Below are positions 21,508-29,753 of a DNA stretch of 64,000 nt, piece after piece. The notes beneath the pieces were generated by a model that was given only the letters and a program-made list of their open reading frames with translations, ran no database searches and was not told the DNA's origin. Made by a program: the position numbers and the translations under genes. This DNA comes from Herbiconiux sp. (GTDB taxonomy: Bacteria > Actinomycetota > Actinomycetes > Actinomycetales > Microbacteriaceae): contig NZ_SCVE01000012.1 of NCBI RefSeq assembly GCF_004297105.1, positions 620,001-684,000 of the forward strand, written 5' to 3'. Within the stretch, counting starts at the first letter, position 1; the number at the start of each line of letters is the position of its first letter.

Positions 21508-22191
21508 GTGACCTCCGAGGAATCGAACGTCTCAAAGCTGGCCAAGGCGGATGTTTCACGTGAAACATCCGCCCCCGAGTCAGAACCCTCCATTGCAGCG
21601 GAGCTCTTCGGCGATCGCCTTCCACTTGCGCGGGCCTACACGGCGGATCTCCTCCGACGTGGTGAAGAGCTCGGGCTCATCGGTCCACTTGAGCCTCCGC
21701 GTATTTGGACGAGGCACATCATCAACTGTGCGCTTGTCGCTCCCCTACTACGTCCGGGTCAGGTCGGCGATGTCGGAAGTGGCGCAGGTTTGCCCGGGAT
21801 CGTCTTGGCCATCGCTCGTCCCGACGTCGACTTCGTGCTGATCGAGCCGATGGAGCGCCGTGTCGCCTGGCTCACCGAGCAGGTGACCATCCTCGATCTC
21901 GACAACGTCACCGTGGTGCGCGCTCGAGCCGAGGACTACCGCGAAGCGGTGAAGTTCGATCAGCTCACCGCGAGAGCCGTGAGCGCGTTCTCGAAGTTGA
22001 TCCCTCTGTGCACTCCCCTGCTTGCGTCCGGGGGCGAGATGGTGCTGATGAAGGGCGCGGGAGCCGAGCGCGAAATCGCCGCCGCTGAGAAGGCCATACG
22101 CAAGTTCCGCCTCCGTGATGTGCGCGTGCAGGAGCTCGGCATCGGACTCGATGTGGAACCAACCCGGGTGATCCGGGCCACGACTTCATGA
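21508..22191 (+). CDS. rsmG: 16S rRNA (guanine-N7) methyltransferase RsmG
   Basis: Methylates G527 (E. coli numbering) of 16S rRNA using S-adenosylmethionine; 227 residues. SAM loop DVGSGAGLPGIVLAIARPD at about 87-105, then MERRVAWL and TARAVSAF/LLASGGEMVLMKG. The start GTG at 21508 directly follows a parS-like site, without a ribosome site; the first 30 residues are poorly conserved and encode a second, perfect parS (residues Val-Ser-Arg-Glu-Thr). Co-transcribed with jag. Loss of this enzyme can give low-level streptomycin resistance in other bacteria. Confidence 0.94.
   Translation: MTSEESNVSKLAKADVSRETSAPESEPSIAAELFGDRLPLARAYTADLLRRGEELGLIGPLEPPRIWTRHIINCALVAPLLRPGQVGDVGSGAGLPGIVLAIARPDVDFVLIEPMERRVAWLTEQVTILDLDNVTVVRARAEDYREAVKFDQLTARAVSAFSKLIPLCTPLLASGGEMVLMKGAGAEREIAAAEKAIRKFRLRDVRVQELGIGLDVEPTRVIRATTS
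21552..21567. other. parS: parS site 2 (perfect), inside rsmG
   Basis: Exact TGTTTCACGTGAAACA. The dyad continues outward: 21546-21573 is a perfect 28-base palindrome (GGCGGA...TCCGCC arms). It lies within the 5' coding part of rsmG. Confidence 0.95.
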
Positions 22192-22303
22192 CGAAGGGGG
22201 GTTTCTCAGTTCAATCGTTGTCCACACCTACTCGAGTGGCCCCGCGTTTGTCAGTGAGGTTCGATACGATCGGAGACGTCCGTTCGGGCTCCCCGCTCCC
22301 CCA

Positions 22304-22319
22304 TGTTTCACGTGAAACA
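22304..22319. other. parS: parS site 3 (perfect), upstream of parA
   Basis: Exact TGTTTCACGTGAAACA, 22 bases before the parA start. It lies in the parA leader, so ParB binding could affect parA expression. Confidence 0.95.
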
Positions 22320-22341
22320 TACCGACAGGATTTTGAGAAGA

Positions 22342-23256
22342 ATGACCAGTGATGCAACCGCTTTTGATGCGTCTACTCCGCTGGCCCGGGAACTAGCAGA
22401 CCTCTCGCAACGCAAGCGCCAGCTGGCCCTGCGCGCCTATCCACTCCCTTCATCACCTCGAGTTCTGACAGTCGCGAACCAGAAGGGTGGCGTGGGGAAG
22501 ACGACCACCACCGTCAACCTCGCCGCGGCCCTCGCACGTGAAGGTGCGCGCGTACTCGTGGTCGACCTGGACCCCCAAGGCAACGCATCGACAGCACTGG
22601 GCGTGGACCATCGGGGTGAGACTCCTAGTGTCTATGACGCATTGATCCACGACCAGCCGATGGATGACATCGTGCAGCAGAGCCCGGAGTCACCGAACCT
22701 GTTCTGCTTGCCGGCCACGATTCATCTCGCGGGTGCGGAGATCGAACTGGTTCCGATGGTGGCGCGAGAGCAGCGACTCCGCGGGAGCTTGGATCGCTTC
22801 CTCGCGGCCATGGCCGAGGCGGGAAGACCGTTCCACTATGTCTTCATCGACTGTCCCCCATCGCTGGGGCTTCTTACGATCAACGCTTTCGTCGCAGCCC
22901 GCGAGGTGCTCATCCCGATTCAGTGCGAGTACTACGCACTCGAGGGGCTGAGTCAGCTGCTCAGCAACATCAGCCTGATCGAGAAGCATCTCAACCCGAG
23001 TCTCGCGGTTTCGACGATTCTGCTCACGATGTATGACGGGCGCACCCGACTCGCTTCGCAGGTGGCGGATGACGTACGCTCGCACTTTCCAGCCGAAACG
23101 CTGTCGGCGGTCATTCCCCGGTCGGTTCGCATCTCCGAAGCGCCGAGCTACGGGCAGACGGTCATCAGTTTCGATCCGGGTTCCCCCGGCTCCGTCTCCT
23201 ATCTGGAAGCGGCGGCAGAAATAGCAGAACGAGGAGCACCACAGCGTGGCAACTAA
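22342..23256 (+). CDS. parA: Chromosome partitioning ATPase ParA
   Basis: Walker-type ATPase that positions ParB-parS complexes (origin segregation); 304 residues from the ATG at 22342 (MTSDATAFDAS), preceded by GAGAAG. An upstream in-frame ATG at 22303 overlaps parS and is rejected. Deviant Walker A QKGGVGKTTTTVN at about 44-56, switch region VVDLDPQGNAST, and the FIDCPPSLGLLTINA Walker B. The stop overlaps the parB start by 11 bases in another frame, so the pair is coupled. Confidence 0.96.
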   Translation: MTSDATAFDASTPLARELADLSQRKRQLALRAYPLPSSPRVLTVANQKGGVGKTTTTVNLAAALAREGARVLVVDLDPQGNASTALGVDHRGETPSVYDALIHDQPMDDIVQQSPESPNLFCLPATIHLAGAEIELVPMVAREQRLRGSLDRFLAAMAEAGRPFHYVFIDCPPSLGLLTINAFVAAREVLIPIQCEYYALEGLSQLLSNISLIEKHLNPSLAVSTILLTMYDGRTRLASQVADDVRSHFPAETLSAVIPRSVRISEAPSYGQTVISFDPGSPGSVSYLEAAAEIAERGAPQRGN

Positions 23257-24229
23257 GAAGCGAACTGGACTCGGTCGTGGCATCGGCGCCTTAATCCCGA
23301 CAGAAGAGCCCCGCGTTGAGGGTGCCCGCCCCGTAGACGTGTTCTTCGATGCCCCACGGCAGAGCACGGATCTTGTCGCCGTGCCCGGTGCCCGGCTGGC
23401 CCAGCTGGACCCCCAAACAATCGTGCCGAACGCGAAGCAGCCTCGTAGCGTGTTCGATCCTGCGGATCTGGCGGAGTTGGTGCATTCGATCAAGGAGATC
23501 GGCGTACTTCAGCCGATCGTTGTGCGCGAGCTTCCCAAGCCTGAAGCTGGCCAACCGCAACTGTACGAGCTCGTCATGGGTGAACGACGTCTTCGTGCCA
23601 CGAAGGAGGCGGGACTCGACACCATCCCCGCCGTCGTGAAGGACACGGCCGATGAAGACATGCTGCGGGATGCGCTGCTCGAGAACCTGCACCGCTCGCA
23701 GCTGAACCCTCTTGAAGAGGCATCGGCGTACCAGCAGTTGCTCGAAGACTTCGGGATCACCCAGGAGCAGCTCGCTGAGCGGATCGGACGGTCGCGTCCT
23801 CAGATCACGAACACGCTGCGCCTTCTGCGCCTTCCTCCCGCAGTGCAGAACCGGGTCGCATCCGGAGTGCTCAGCGCGGGCCACGCACGTGCAGTTCTCG
23901 CCGTGGGGGACGTCGAGGCGATGACGAAGCTCGCCGACAAGATCGTGAACGAGGACCTGTCGGTGCGCGCGGCGGAAGCTCTTGCGTCGTCGGCGCCGAA
24001 GCAGACGCGGGCCAAGACCACTGCGGGCAACAAGCGTGGGCATCTCGATGAGATCGGTGAACGACTGGGTGATCGGTTGAACACGCGCGTTCGGGTGAGC
24101 CTCGGCCGAGCGAAGGGTCAGATCGTGATCGACTTCGCGACCATTGAAGATCTCAATCGCATCCTCGGCGAGCTGGGAGAGGACGGCTTCGGCGCCAAGC
24201 CGACGTCACGAGGCCCACGTTTCACGTGA
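23246..24229 (+). CDS. parB: Chromosome partitioning protein ParB
   Basis: CTP-dependent DNA clamp that loads at parS, 327 residues. N-terminal basic segment KKRTGLGRGIGALIP contacts ParA; CTPase motifs include GERRLRATKEAG (about 112-123) and ENLHRSQLNPLEEASAYQQL; the helix-turn-helix is EQLAERIGRSRPQITNTLRLLRLP. The C-terminal dimer domain (GDRLNTRVRVSLGRAKGQIVIDFATIEDLNRIL) completes it. The stop codon TGA lies inside the fourth parS-like site. Confidence 0.96.
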   Translation: MATKKRTGLGRGIGALIPTEEPRVEGARPVDVFFDAPRQSTDLVAVPGARLAQLDPQTIVPNAKQPRSVFDPADLAELVHSIKEIGVLQPIVVRELPKPEAGQPQLYELVMGERRLRATKEAGLDTIPAVVKDTADEDMLRDALLENLHRSQLNPLEEASAYQQLLEDFGITQEQLAERIGRSRPQITNTLRLLRLPPAVQNRVASGVLSAGHARAVLAVGDVEAMTKLADKIVNEDLSVRAAEALASSAPKQTRAKTTAGNKRGHLDEIGERLGDRLNTRVRVSLGRAKGQIVIDFATIEDLNRILGELGEDGFGAKPTSRGPRFT

Positions 24230-24233
24230 AACA
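24218..24233. other. parS: parS-like ParB site 4, at the parB stop
   Basis: CGTTTCACGTGAAACA, 15 of 16 to the consensus. It encodes the last residues of ParB (Arg-Phe-Thr) and its TGA stop (24227-24229), between the convergent parB and ddl genes. Confidence 0.85.
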
Positions 24234-24258
24234 TCCCAGGTTCTGAGAAGGAACGCCC

Positions 24259-25221
24259 TCAGGCAGACTCGGCGATCGCCACTTCACTGAGCTTCTCGTA
24301 GACAGAGCCCAGCGAGAAACCGGCCGCCAGGATCGCCTGCGGCACCATCGAGGTCTCGGTGAGGCCCGGCAGCACATTGGCTTCAAGGAACCACGGGACG
24401 CCTGCCTCGTCGATGATGAGGTCGATACGCGAGATGTGGCGCAATCCCAGGGTGTTGTAGATCTGCAGAGCAACGTTCTGGGCGGCCACGGCGACATCGT
24501 CGCTGAGTCGAGCGGGTGTGTAGAAGCTGGTCTCGCCGGCGTTGTAGCGCGCCTCATAGCTGTAGACGCCGGACCGCGGCTCGATCTCCACCACGGGGAG
24601 CGCGAACGCACCCTCTCCCAGGTCGATGATTCCAACCGACACCTCGACACCACGCACGCGCTGCTCGATCAAAGCGACTTCGCCATACGTATAAGCATCG
24701 ACCACGGCGCGAGGGAGATCATCGCCGGACTCGATGACACCGACGCCCAGAGCCGAGCCACCCATCGCCGGCTTCACCACGAGGTCAGAGCCGAGGGACT
24801 CCAGCACGCGTGCGAGTACCTGCGTTGCACCGAGCTCGCGGAACGTATCGCGGGGGAGGGTGACCCAGCGCGGGGTGGAGAGCCCGGCACGCTCCACGAG
24901 CACCTTCGACGTCGGCTTCTGCCATGCCAGCCGCGCCGCTTTGCCTTGCGAACCGACGTACGCGATGCCGAGCATGTCGAGAAGTGACCTGAGGGCTCCG
25001 TCCTCTCCGGAGGCGCCATGCAACGCCGGCCACACCACGTCGGGCCGGCTCTCGTCGAGGAACTCGAGCAGTGTTGCATCCGGATCGCGCACGACCACGG
25101 TGTGGCCGCGCTGGGTGAGCGCATCTGCCACCCGGCGACCAGAGCGGAGCGACACATCGCGCTCGTGCGAGATTCCGCCGGCAAGGACCACGACGGTGCG
25201 GGGAGTGGTGTCTTCGCTCAT
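24259..25221 (-). CDS. ddl: D-alanine--D-alanine ligase
   Basis: ATP-grasp enzyme joining two D-alanines for peptidoglycan precursors; 320 residues. N-terminal motif VVVLAGGISHERDVSLRSG, LHGASGEDGALRSLLDMLGIAYVGS, ATP-grasp KPAMGGSALGVGVI and the C-terminal EANVLPGLTETSMVPQA. The ATG at 25221 (MSEDTTPRT) is chosen because the 25 residues upstream are not family-like and run into the aminotransferase stop region. It follows the aminotransferase gene by four bases, so the two are likely co-transcribed. Confidence 0.92.
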   Translation of the reverse strand: MSEDTTPRTVVVLAGGISHERDVSLRSGRRVADALTQRGHTVVVRDPDATLLEFLDESRPDVVWPALHGASGEDGALRSLLDMLGIAYVGSQGKAARLAWQKPTSKVLVERAGLSTPRWVTLPRDTFRELGATQVLARVLESLGSDLVVKPAMGGSALGVGVIESGDDLPRAVVDAYTYGEVALIEQRVRGVEVSVGIIDLGEGAFALPVVEIEPRSGVYSYEARYNAGETSFYTPARLSDDVAVAAQNVALQIYNTLGLRHISRIDLIIDEAGVPWFLEANVLPGLTETSMVPQAILAAGFSLGSVYEKLSEVAIAESA

Positions 25222-25225
25222 GAAC

Positions 25226-26545
25226 TCAATCCAGGTTGGGAGGGGGTGCCGAATAGCTGCGGTCGCGCACGGTGTGCAGCGGACCGGTTGCCGCAAAGGT
25301 CTCGAGGAGGTCGATCTCGCCGTTGATCACATTCTGCAGGCGCCGGATGCCGGTGCGGATCGCATCCGGCGTCGGGTAACAGAACGAGAGCCGGATGTTG
25401 TTGCCGCCACTGCCGTCGGCGTAGAAGGCCGTACCGGGGGTGTATGCCACAAGTTCCTTGACCGCACGTGGCAGCATCTGCTTCGAGTTCAGATACGGCG
25501 GAAGGGTGAGCCAGACATAGAACCCGCCCTGCGGATCCGTCCAGGAGAGGTTAGGGAGATATTCGGTTAAAGCCCCGATCATCGCCTCTTTTCGCTCCCG
25601 GTAGACGCCACGGAAGCGGTCGACCTGAGCCCGCCAGTCGATCGTGTCGAGATACTCCGAGACGACGAGCTGGCTGAACGAGCTGGGCGAAAGCACCGCG
25701 GCTTCGTTCGCGAGGATGAGCTTCTCACGGATGGCGTGCGGTGCCAGCGCCCAGCCGACTCGGAAGCCGGGAGCCAGCGTCTTCGAGAAGGTACCGAGGT
25801 AGATGACACCTTCATCTTCGACCGAGCGGAGGGCGGGTGGCGGTGGTGCGTCGAAGTGGAGCAGACCGTACGGGTTGTCTTCCAGGACCAGGATCCCGTT
25901 GTCCCGGGCGATCTGCAGGATCTCGACGCGGCGTTCCCAGGTGAGGGTCACCCCGGCGGGGTTCTGGAACGACGGGATCGTGTAGAGGAACTTGATGCGC
26001 CGGCCATCCGCCTTCAATCGGGCGATGTTCTCGCGCAGCGACTCGGGCACCATGCCGTGCTCATCCATGGCCACGTGATGGGTCTCGGCCTGGAAGGAGC
26101 GGAAGATGACGATCGCCGTGACATAACTGGGGCCTTCGGCCAGCACGACATCACCAGGGTCGAGGAACAGTTTCGACACCAGCTCGAGTGCGTGCTGCGA
26201 TCCAGTGGTGACCACGACGTCGTCGGCGCTCGCCTTGATGCCCTCCATGGCCATCACGTCGAGGATCTGCTCGCGCAGCTTGGGCACGCCCTGACCGGAT
26301 CCGTACTGCAGGGCGACAGACCCCTGTTCCCGCATGACGCGGTTCATCGAGTCGATCACCAGCTCCTGAGGGAGCGCCGACACCGCCGGCATGCCCCCGG
26401 CGAGCGACACGACCTCGGGGCGCGAGGCCACGGCGAAGAGAGCGCGCACCTCGGATGCGGCGAGACCTGCTGTACGGGCGGCGTAGCTCGAGTACCAGGG
26501 GTCAAGGTTGTTGCCTGACTGCTGCAGGGGATTCTGACTGCTCAC
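25226..26545 (-). CDS. PLP-dependent aminotransferase, class I (MocR/AAD-type)
   Basis: Fold-type I aminotransferase of 439 residues from the GTG at 26545 (SSQNPLQQSGNNLDPW); an ATG at 26578 would add eleven residues but lacks a ribosome site. Motifs: VVSLAGGMPAVSALP, SGQGVPKLREQIL, TTGSQHALELVSKLFLDPGD, and Lys in LGTFSKTLAPGFRVGW which binds PLP. The family includes 2-aminoadipate and aromatic/branched-chain transaminases; the substrate cannot be read from sequence. It stands before ddl, four bases apart, which hints at a link with amino-acid supply to the wall but does not prove it. Confidence 0.85.
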   Translation of the reverse strand: MSSQNPLQQSGNNLDPWYSSYAARTAGLAASEVRALFAVASRPEVVSLAGGMPAVSALPQELVIDSMNRVMREQGSVALQYGSGQGVPKLREQILDVMAMEGIKASADDVVVTTGSQHALELVSKLFLDPGDVVLAEGPSYVTAIVIFRSFQAETHHVAMDEHGMVPESLRENIARLKADGRRIKFLYTIPSFQNPAGVTLTWERRVEILQIARDNGILVLEDNPYGLLHFDAPPPPALRSVEDEGVIYLGTFSKTLAPGFRVGWALAPHAIREKLILANEAAVLSPSSFSQLVVSEYLDTIDWRAQVDRFRGVYRERKEAMIGALTEYLPNLSWTDPQGGFYVWLTLPPYLNSKQMLPRAVKELVAYTPGTAFYADGSGGNNIRLSFCYPTPDAIRTGIRRLQNVINGEIDLLETFAATGPLHTVRDRSYSAPPPNLD

Positions 26546-26681
26546 TGAGGTACTTCCCGACGTCGACCGAAATTCCATCGTATGACATGCAAAAGTGGCC
26601 CGACGCACGAATGCGGCGGGCCACCTGTGGAGAACTGGCCGGAAGGCCGGTTCGGGTCACGCGCGGCGACCCGGTGATGAC

Positions 26682-27005
26682 TCAGATGAACGCCGCCAGG
26701 TCGGCCTCGAGGGCCGCCTTCGGCTTGGCGCCGATGATGGTCTTCACGACCTCGCCGCCCTTGTAGACCTTGAGTGCCGGGATCGAGGTGATCTGGTACT
26801 TCATGGCGGTCTGCGGGTTGTCGTCGACATTCAGCTTGACGATCTCGATCTTGTCGCCGTGCTCATCTGCGATCTGGTCGAGGATGGGCGCGACGGCGCG
26901 ACAGGGGCCGCACCACTCGGCCCAGAAGTCGACCAGGATGGTCTTCTCGGAGTCGAGCACGTCGGCCTGGAAGGTGGCGTCGGAGACGGCCTTGGCGTTG
27001 GACAT
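26682..27005 (-). CDS. trxA: Thioredoxin
   Basis: Small disulfide reductase of 107 residues with the active site VDFWAEWCGPCRAVAPIL (Cys-Gly-Pro-Cys at about 32-35), the cis-proline segment SIPALKVYKGG and C-terminal ALEADLAAFI. ATG at 27005 is preceded by GAAGGAA; codons upstream to 27038 are intergenic. It follows trxB by 40 bases on the same strand, making a thioredoxin system operon. In organisms with mycothiol both systems coexist. Confidence 0.95.
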   Translation of the reverse strand: MSNAKAVSDATFQADVLDSEKTILVDFWAEWCGPCRAVAPILDQIADEHGDKIEIVKLNVDDNPQTAMKYQITSIPALKVYKGGEVVKTIIGAKPKAALEADLAAFI

Positions 27006-27045
27006 GATTCCTTCTTTCGTGAGGTAGTCGTTCAGCAAGCGGCGA

Positions 27046-28011
27046 CTAGGAGGCCGAGACGAGGGTCTCGGCTGCTTCGGCGGCGGCCTGGTCTAGTGCT
27101 GCAAGAAACTGCTCGGCGTCGAGCGCGGCCACTGTTCCGGATGCGGCCGCGGTGACGGCCTGCCGGTAGTGGGGGTCGATGACATCACCCGCAGCGAAGA
27201 CGCCGGGGAGGTTGGTCTTCGATGAGCGGCCGTCGACGGCGATGGTGCCTTCGGCGGTGAGCTCGAGCTGGCCGTGCACCAGGTGCACGCGAGGGTCGTT
27301 GCCGATCGCCACGAAGAGGCCTTGAACAGGAAGCTCGGACTCGCTGCCATCGACCGTGTTGCGGAGGCTGAGACCCTCGACCGCGTTCTCGCCCGCGATG
27401 CCGACGACCTCGGAGTTCCACACGAACTCGATCTTCTCGTTCGTGAACGCCCGCTCCTGCATGATCTTCGAGGCACGCAGGGTGTCTTTGCGGTGCACCA
27501 CGTACACCTTCTCGGCGAAGCGGGTGAGGAACGTGGCCTCCTCCATCGCGGAGTCTCCACCGCCGACCACGGCGATGGTCTTGGTCTTGAAGAAGAAGCC
27601 ATCACAGGTCGCACACCAGGAGACGCCGCGGCCCGAGAGCCGCTCCTCGTCGTGGATTCCGAGCTTGCGGTAGGCGGATCCGGTGGCGAAGATCACTGAG
27701 CGGGCCTCGAAGGTGCCGCTGTACCCGGTTTCGACCGACTTCACGTCGCCGGAGAGGTGCACGGCGGTGACATCGTCGAGGATGACCTCGGTGCCGAACT
27801 TCTCGGCCTGCTCCTGCAGCTTGATCATGAGCTCCGGGCCCTGGATGCCCTCGGGGAAGCCGGGGAAGTTCTCGACCTCGGTGGTGTTCATGAGTTCGCC
27901 GCCGGCCTCGACGCTCGAAGCGAGGAGAAGGGGCTTCAGGCCGGCACGGGCGGCGTAGATCGCCGCCGTGAAGCCGGCAGGGCCCGATCCGATGATGATG
28001 ATCTCGCGCAT
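27046..28011 (-). CDS. trxB: Thioredoxin-disulfide reductase
   Basis: FAD/NADPH flavoenzyme that reduces thioredoxin; 321 residues. FAD loop IIIGSGPAGFTAAIYAARAG at 4-23, redox site WCATCDGFFF (Cys-Ala-Thr-Cys, about 132-141), NADPH loop VVGGGDSAMEEATFL and second FAD motif LPGVFAAGDVIDPHYRQAVTAAASG. Paired with trxA downstream. It is preceded by a 125-base gap after murJ. Confidence 0.96.
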   Translation of the reverse strand: MREIIIIGSGPAGFTAAIYAARAGLKPLLLASSVEAGGELMNTTEVENFPGFPEGIQGPELMIKLQEQAEKFGTEVILDDVTAVHLSGDVKSVETGYSGTFEARSVIFATGSAYRKLGIHDEERLSGRGVSWCATCDGFFFKTKTIAVVGGGDSAMEEATFLTRFAEKVYVVHRKDTLRASKIMQERAFTNEKIEFVWNSEVVGIAGENAVEGLSLRNTVDGSESELPVQGLFVAIGNDPRVHLVHGQLELTAEGTIAVDGRSSKTNLPGVFAAGDVIDPHYRQAVTAAASGTVAALDAEQFLAALDQAAAEAAETLVSAS

Positions 28012-28136
28012 GTCGTTCTACTCCTGAGGGTGGTCGCGGGCACACGAGCAGTGCGCCCACTGACCGTTACAACACATCCTAACCACGGAGTATTCCAGTG
28101 CCGCGAGGCGCTCAGCCGCCGTGCAGGCCCGGAATT

Positions 28137-29753
28137 CTAGCGGCCGAGACGGGCACGCACAGGGGCGAGCGCATCCTTCAGTTCCGGTGACCGGATGAGG
28201 TACAGAGCACCCAGGTACACCACCAGCATCACGACGCCGATGATCGCCATCGACACGAGTGGGCCGACGAAGCCGGTGACGGCGAAATCCGCACCGAACA
28301 CAGAACCGATGCCGATCAGCACGCCCCACCCGGCCAAGCCCGTGGGGATGGCGGCCACCAGGTATCGCGCGAAGCTCACGATCACACGGCGCCCTCCCAC
28401 GCCGCCCAGTCGACGACGCACGAGGACAGCGGCCACCAGGGTCTGGATGCCCGTGGCGAACGACAGCGCCAGACCGAGTCCGACAGCGATCCACTCGGCC
28501 GGCAGAAGTGCACAGCCGAGCGCGAGCGCGGTGAAGATCACAGCCTGCAGCACCTGCAGGAAGAACGGGGTCTTCGTGTTGCTGAGGGAGTAGAACACCC
28601 GCTGAAGCACGAACAGCACACTGAACGGGATGAGGCCCACGAGGAACGCGATCAGCACATTGCCCATCTCCGCCGATTGCGCCGCCGTGTCGGTGAAGAG
28701 ACTGGAGAAGGGATACGCCACCACCGTGAGCACGACCATGCCGAGCACCATGAAGAGCGCGGTCACGCGGATGGCCGCAGAGACATCCCCCCTCAGCTCG
28801 GTGATCTCGCCCCGGTTGGCGTGCCCGCTCATCTTGGTGAAGTAGGCCGTGACGATCGACACGGTCACGAGGGAGTGCGGCAGGATGAAGATGAGCCAGG
28901 CGTACTGGATGGCCGCGGTCGATGCGCCGTTCCCCGACGCGATCGAGGCCACCATCGTCTCCACGAGGCCGGCGGCCTGGGTGACCAGGAGCATGCCGAA
29001 GGTCCACCCCGCCAGCCGGCCGGCCGCGCCGAGTCCGACGCCGCGCCAGGCGAAATCGGGGCGGTAGCGGATGCCGGCTCGCCTCCAGAAGGCGAAGAGG
29101 ATCATCGCCTGGGCGGCCACGGCGAGCGTGGTGAACCCGCCGAGGAGCGCGATCTTGTCGGGGCTCCAGTCGGTGACGAGCCGCTCGCCGTTCGGGTCGA
29201 CGCCGAACATCACCATGAAGATCACGAGGCCGATGATCGAGACGATGTTGTTGACCACCGGCGCCCAGGTGAACGGACCGAACACGCCCTTCGCGTTGAG
29301 CACCTCGCCGAGCACGGTGTAGAGGCCGTAGAAGAAGATCTGCGGGAGGCACCAATAGGCGAAGGCGATGCCGAGAGCGCGCTGTTCACCGCTCCAGCTC
29401 GGCGCCGAGATGGCCACGAGCACCGGCGCGAGAAGAGTGGCCACGAGGGTGCTGCCGCCCAGGATCACCATGGCGATGGTGAGCAGTTTGTTGATGTAGC
29501 CCTTGCCGCCGTCGGAGTGCAGGGTGGCGCGCACGATCTGCGGCACGAGCACGGCACTCAGGGTGCCGCCCGCGATGATGGCGTAGATGTTGTTCGGCAG
29601 CTGGTTCGCCACGGCGAACGCGTCGGCGCTCGCACTGCTGACGCTACCGATGGTCTGCGCGAGGATGATGGCGCGCACGAAGCCCATGACCCGGGAGACG
29701 ATGGTGCCCGAGGCGAGGAAGGCGCTGGCGCGACCGATGCTGGTGCTGGTCAC
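28137..29753 (-). CDS. murJ: Lipid II flippase MurJ (MviN family)
   Basis: Polytopic protein of 538 residues with about fourteen helices. The N-terminus GRASAFLASGTIVSRVMGFVRAIILA and ADAFAVANQLPNNIYAIIAGGTLSAVLVPQI match the MurJ superfamily. It flips lipid-linked peptidoglycan precursor outward. Unlike the mycobacterial protein it has no C-terminal pseudokinase or extracellular domain, ending VRARLGR. Its ATG overlaps the stop of the DUF6049 gene by four bases; the two form an envelope operon. Confidence 0.93.
   Translation of the reverse strand: MTSTSIGRASAFLASGTIVSRVMGFVRAIILAQTIGSVSSASADAFAVANQLPNNIYAIIAGGTLSAVLVPQIVRATLHSDGGKGYINKLLTIAMVILGGSTLVATLLAPVLVAISAPSWSGEQRALGIAFAYWCLPQIFFYGLYTVLGEVLNAKGVFGPFTWAPVVNNIVSIIGLVIFMVMFGVDPNGERLVTDWSPDKIALLGGFTTLAVAAQAMILFAFWRRAGIRYRPDFAWRGVGLGAAGRLAGWTFGMLLVTQAAGLVETMVASIASGNGASTAAIQYAWLIFILPHSLVTVSIVTAYFTKMSGHANRGEITELRGDVSAAIRVTALFMVLGMVVLTVVAYPFSSLFTDTAAQSAEMGNVLIAFLVGLIPFSVLFVLQRVFYSLSNTKTPFFLQVLQAVIFTALALGCALLPAEWIAVGLGLALSFATGIQTLVAAVLVRRRLGGVGGRRVIVSFARYLVAAIPTGLAGWGVLIGIGSVFGADFAVTGFVGPLVSMAIIGVVMLVVYLGALYLIRSPELKDALAPVRARLGR

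Noticed and set aside
22303..22341. ATG at 22303 as the ParA start
   Set aside because: It overlaps a perfect parS and has no ribosome site; the ATG at 22342 has GAGAAG and a family-like N-terminus.
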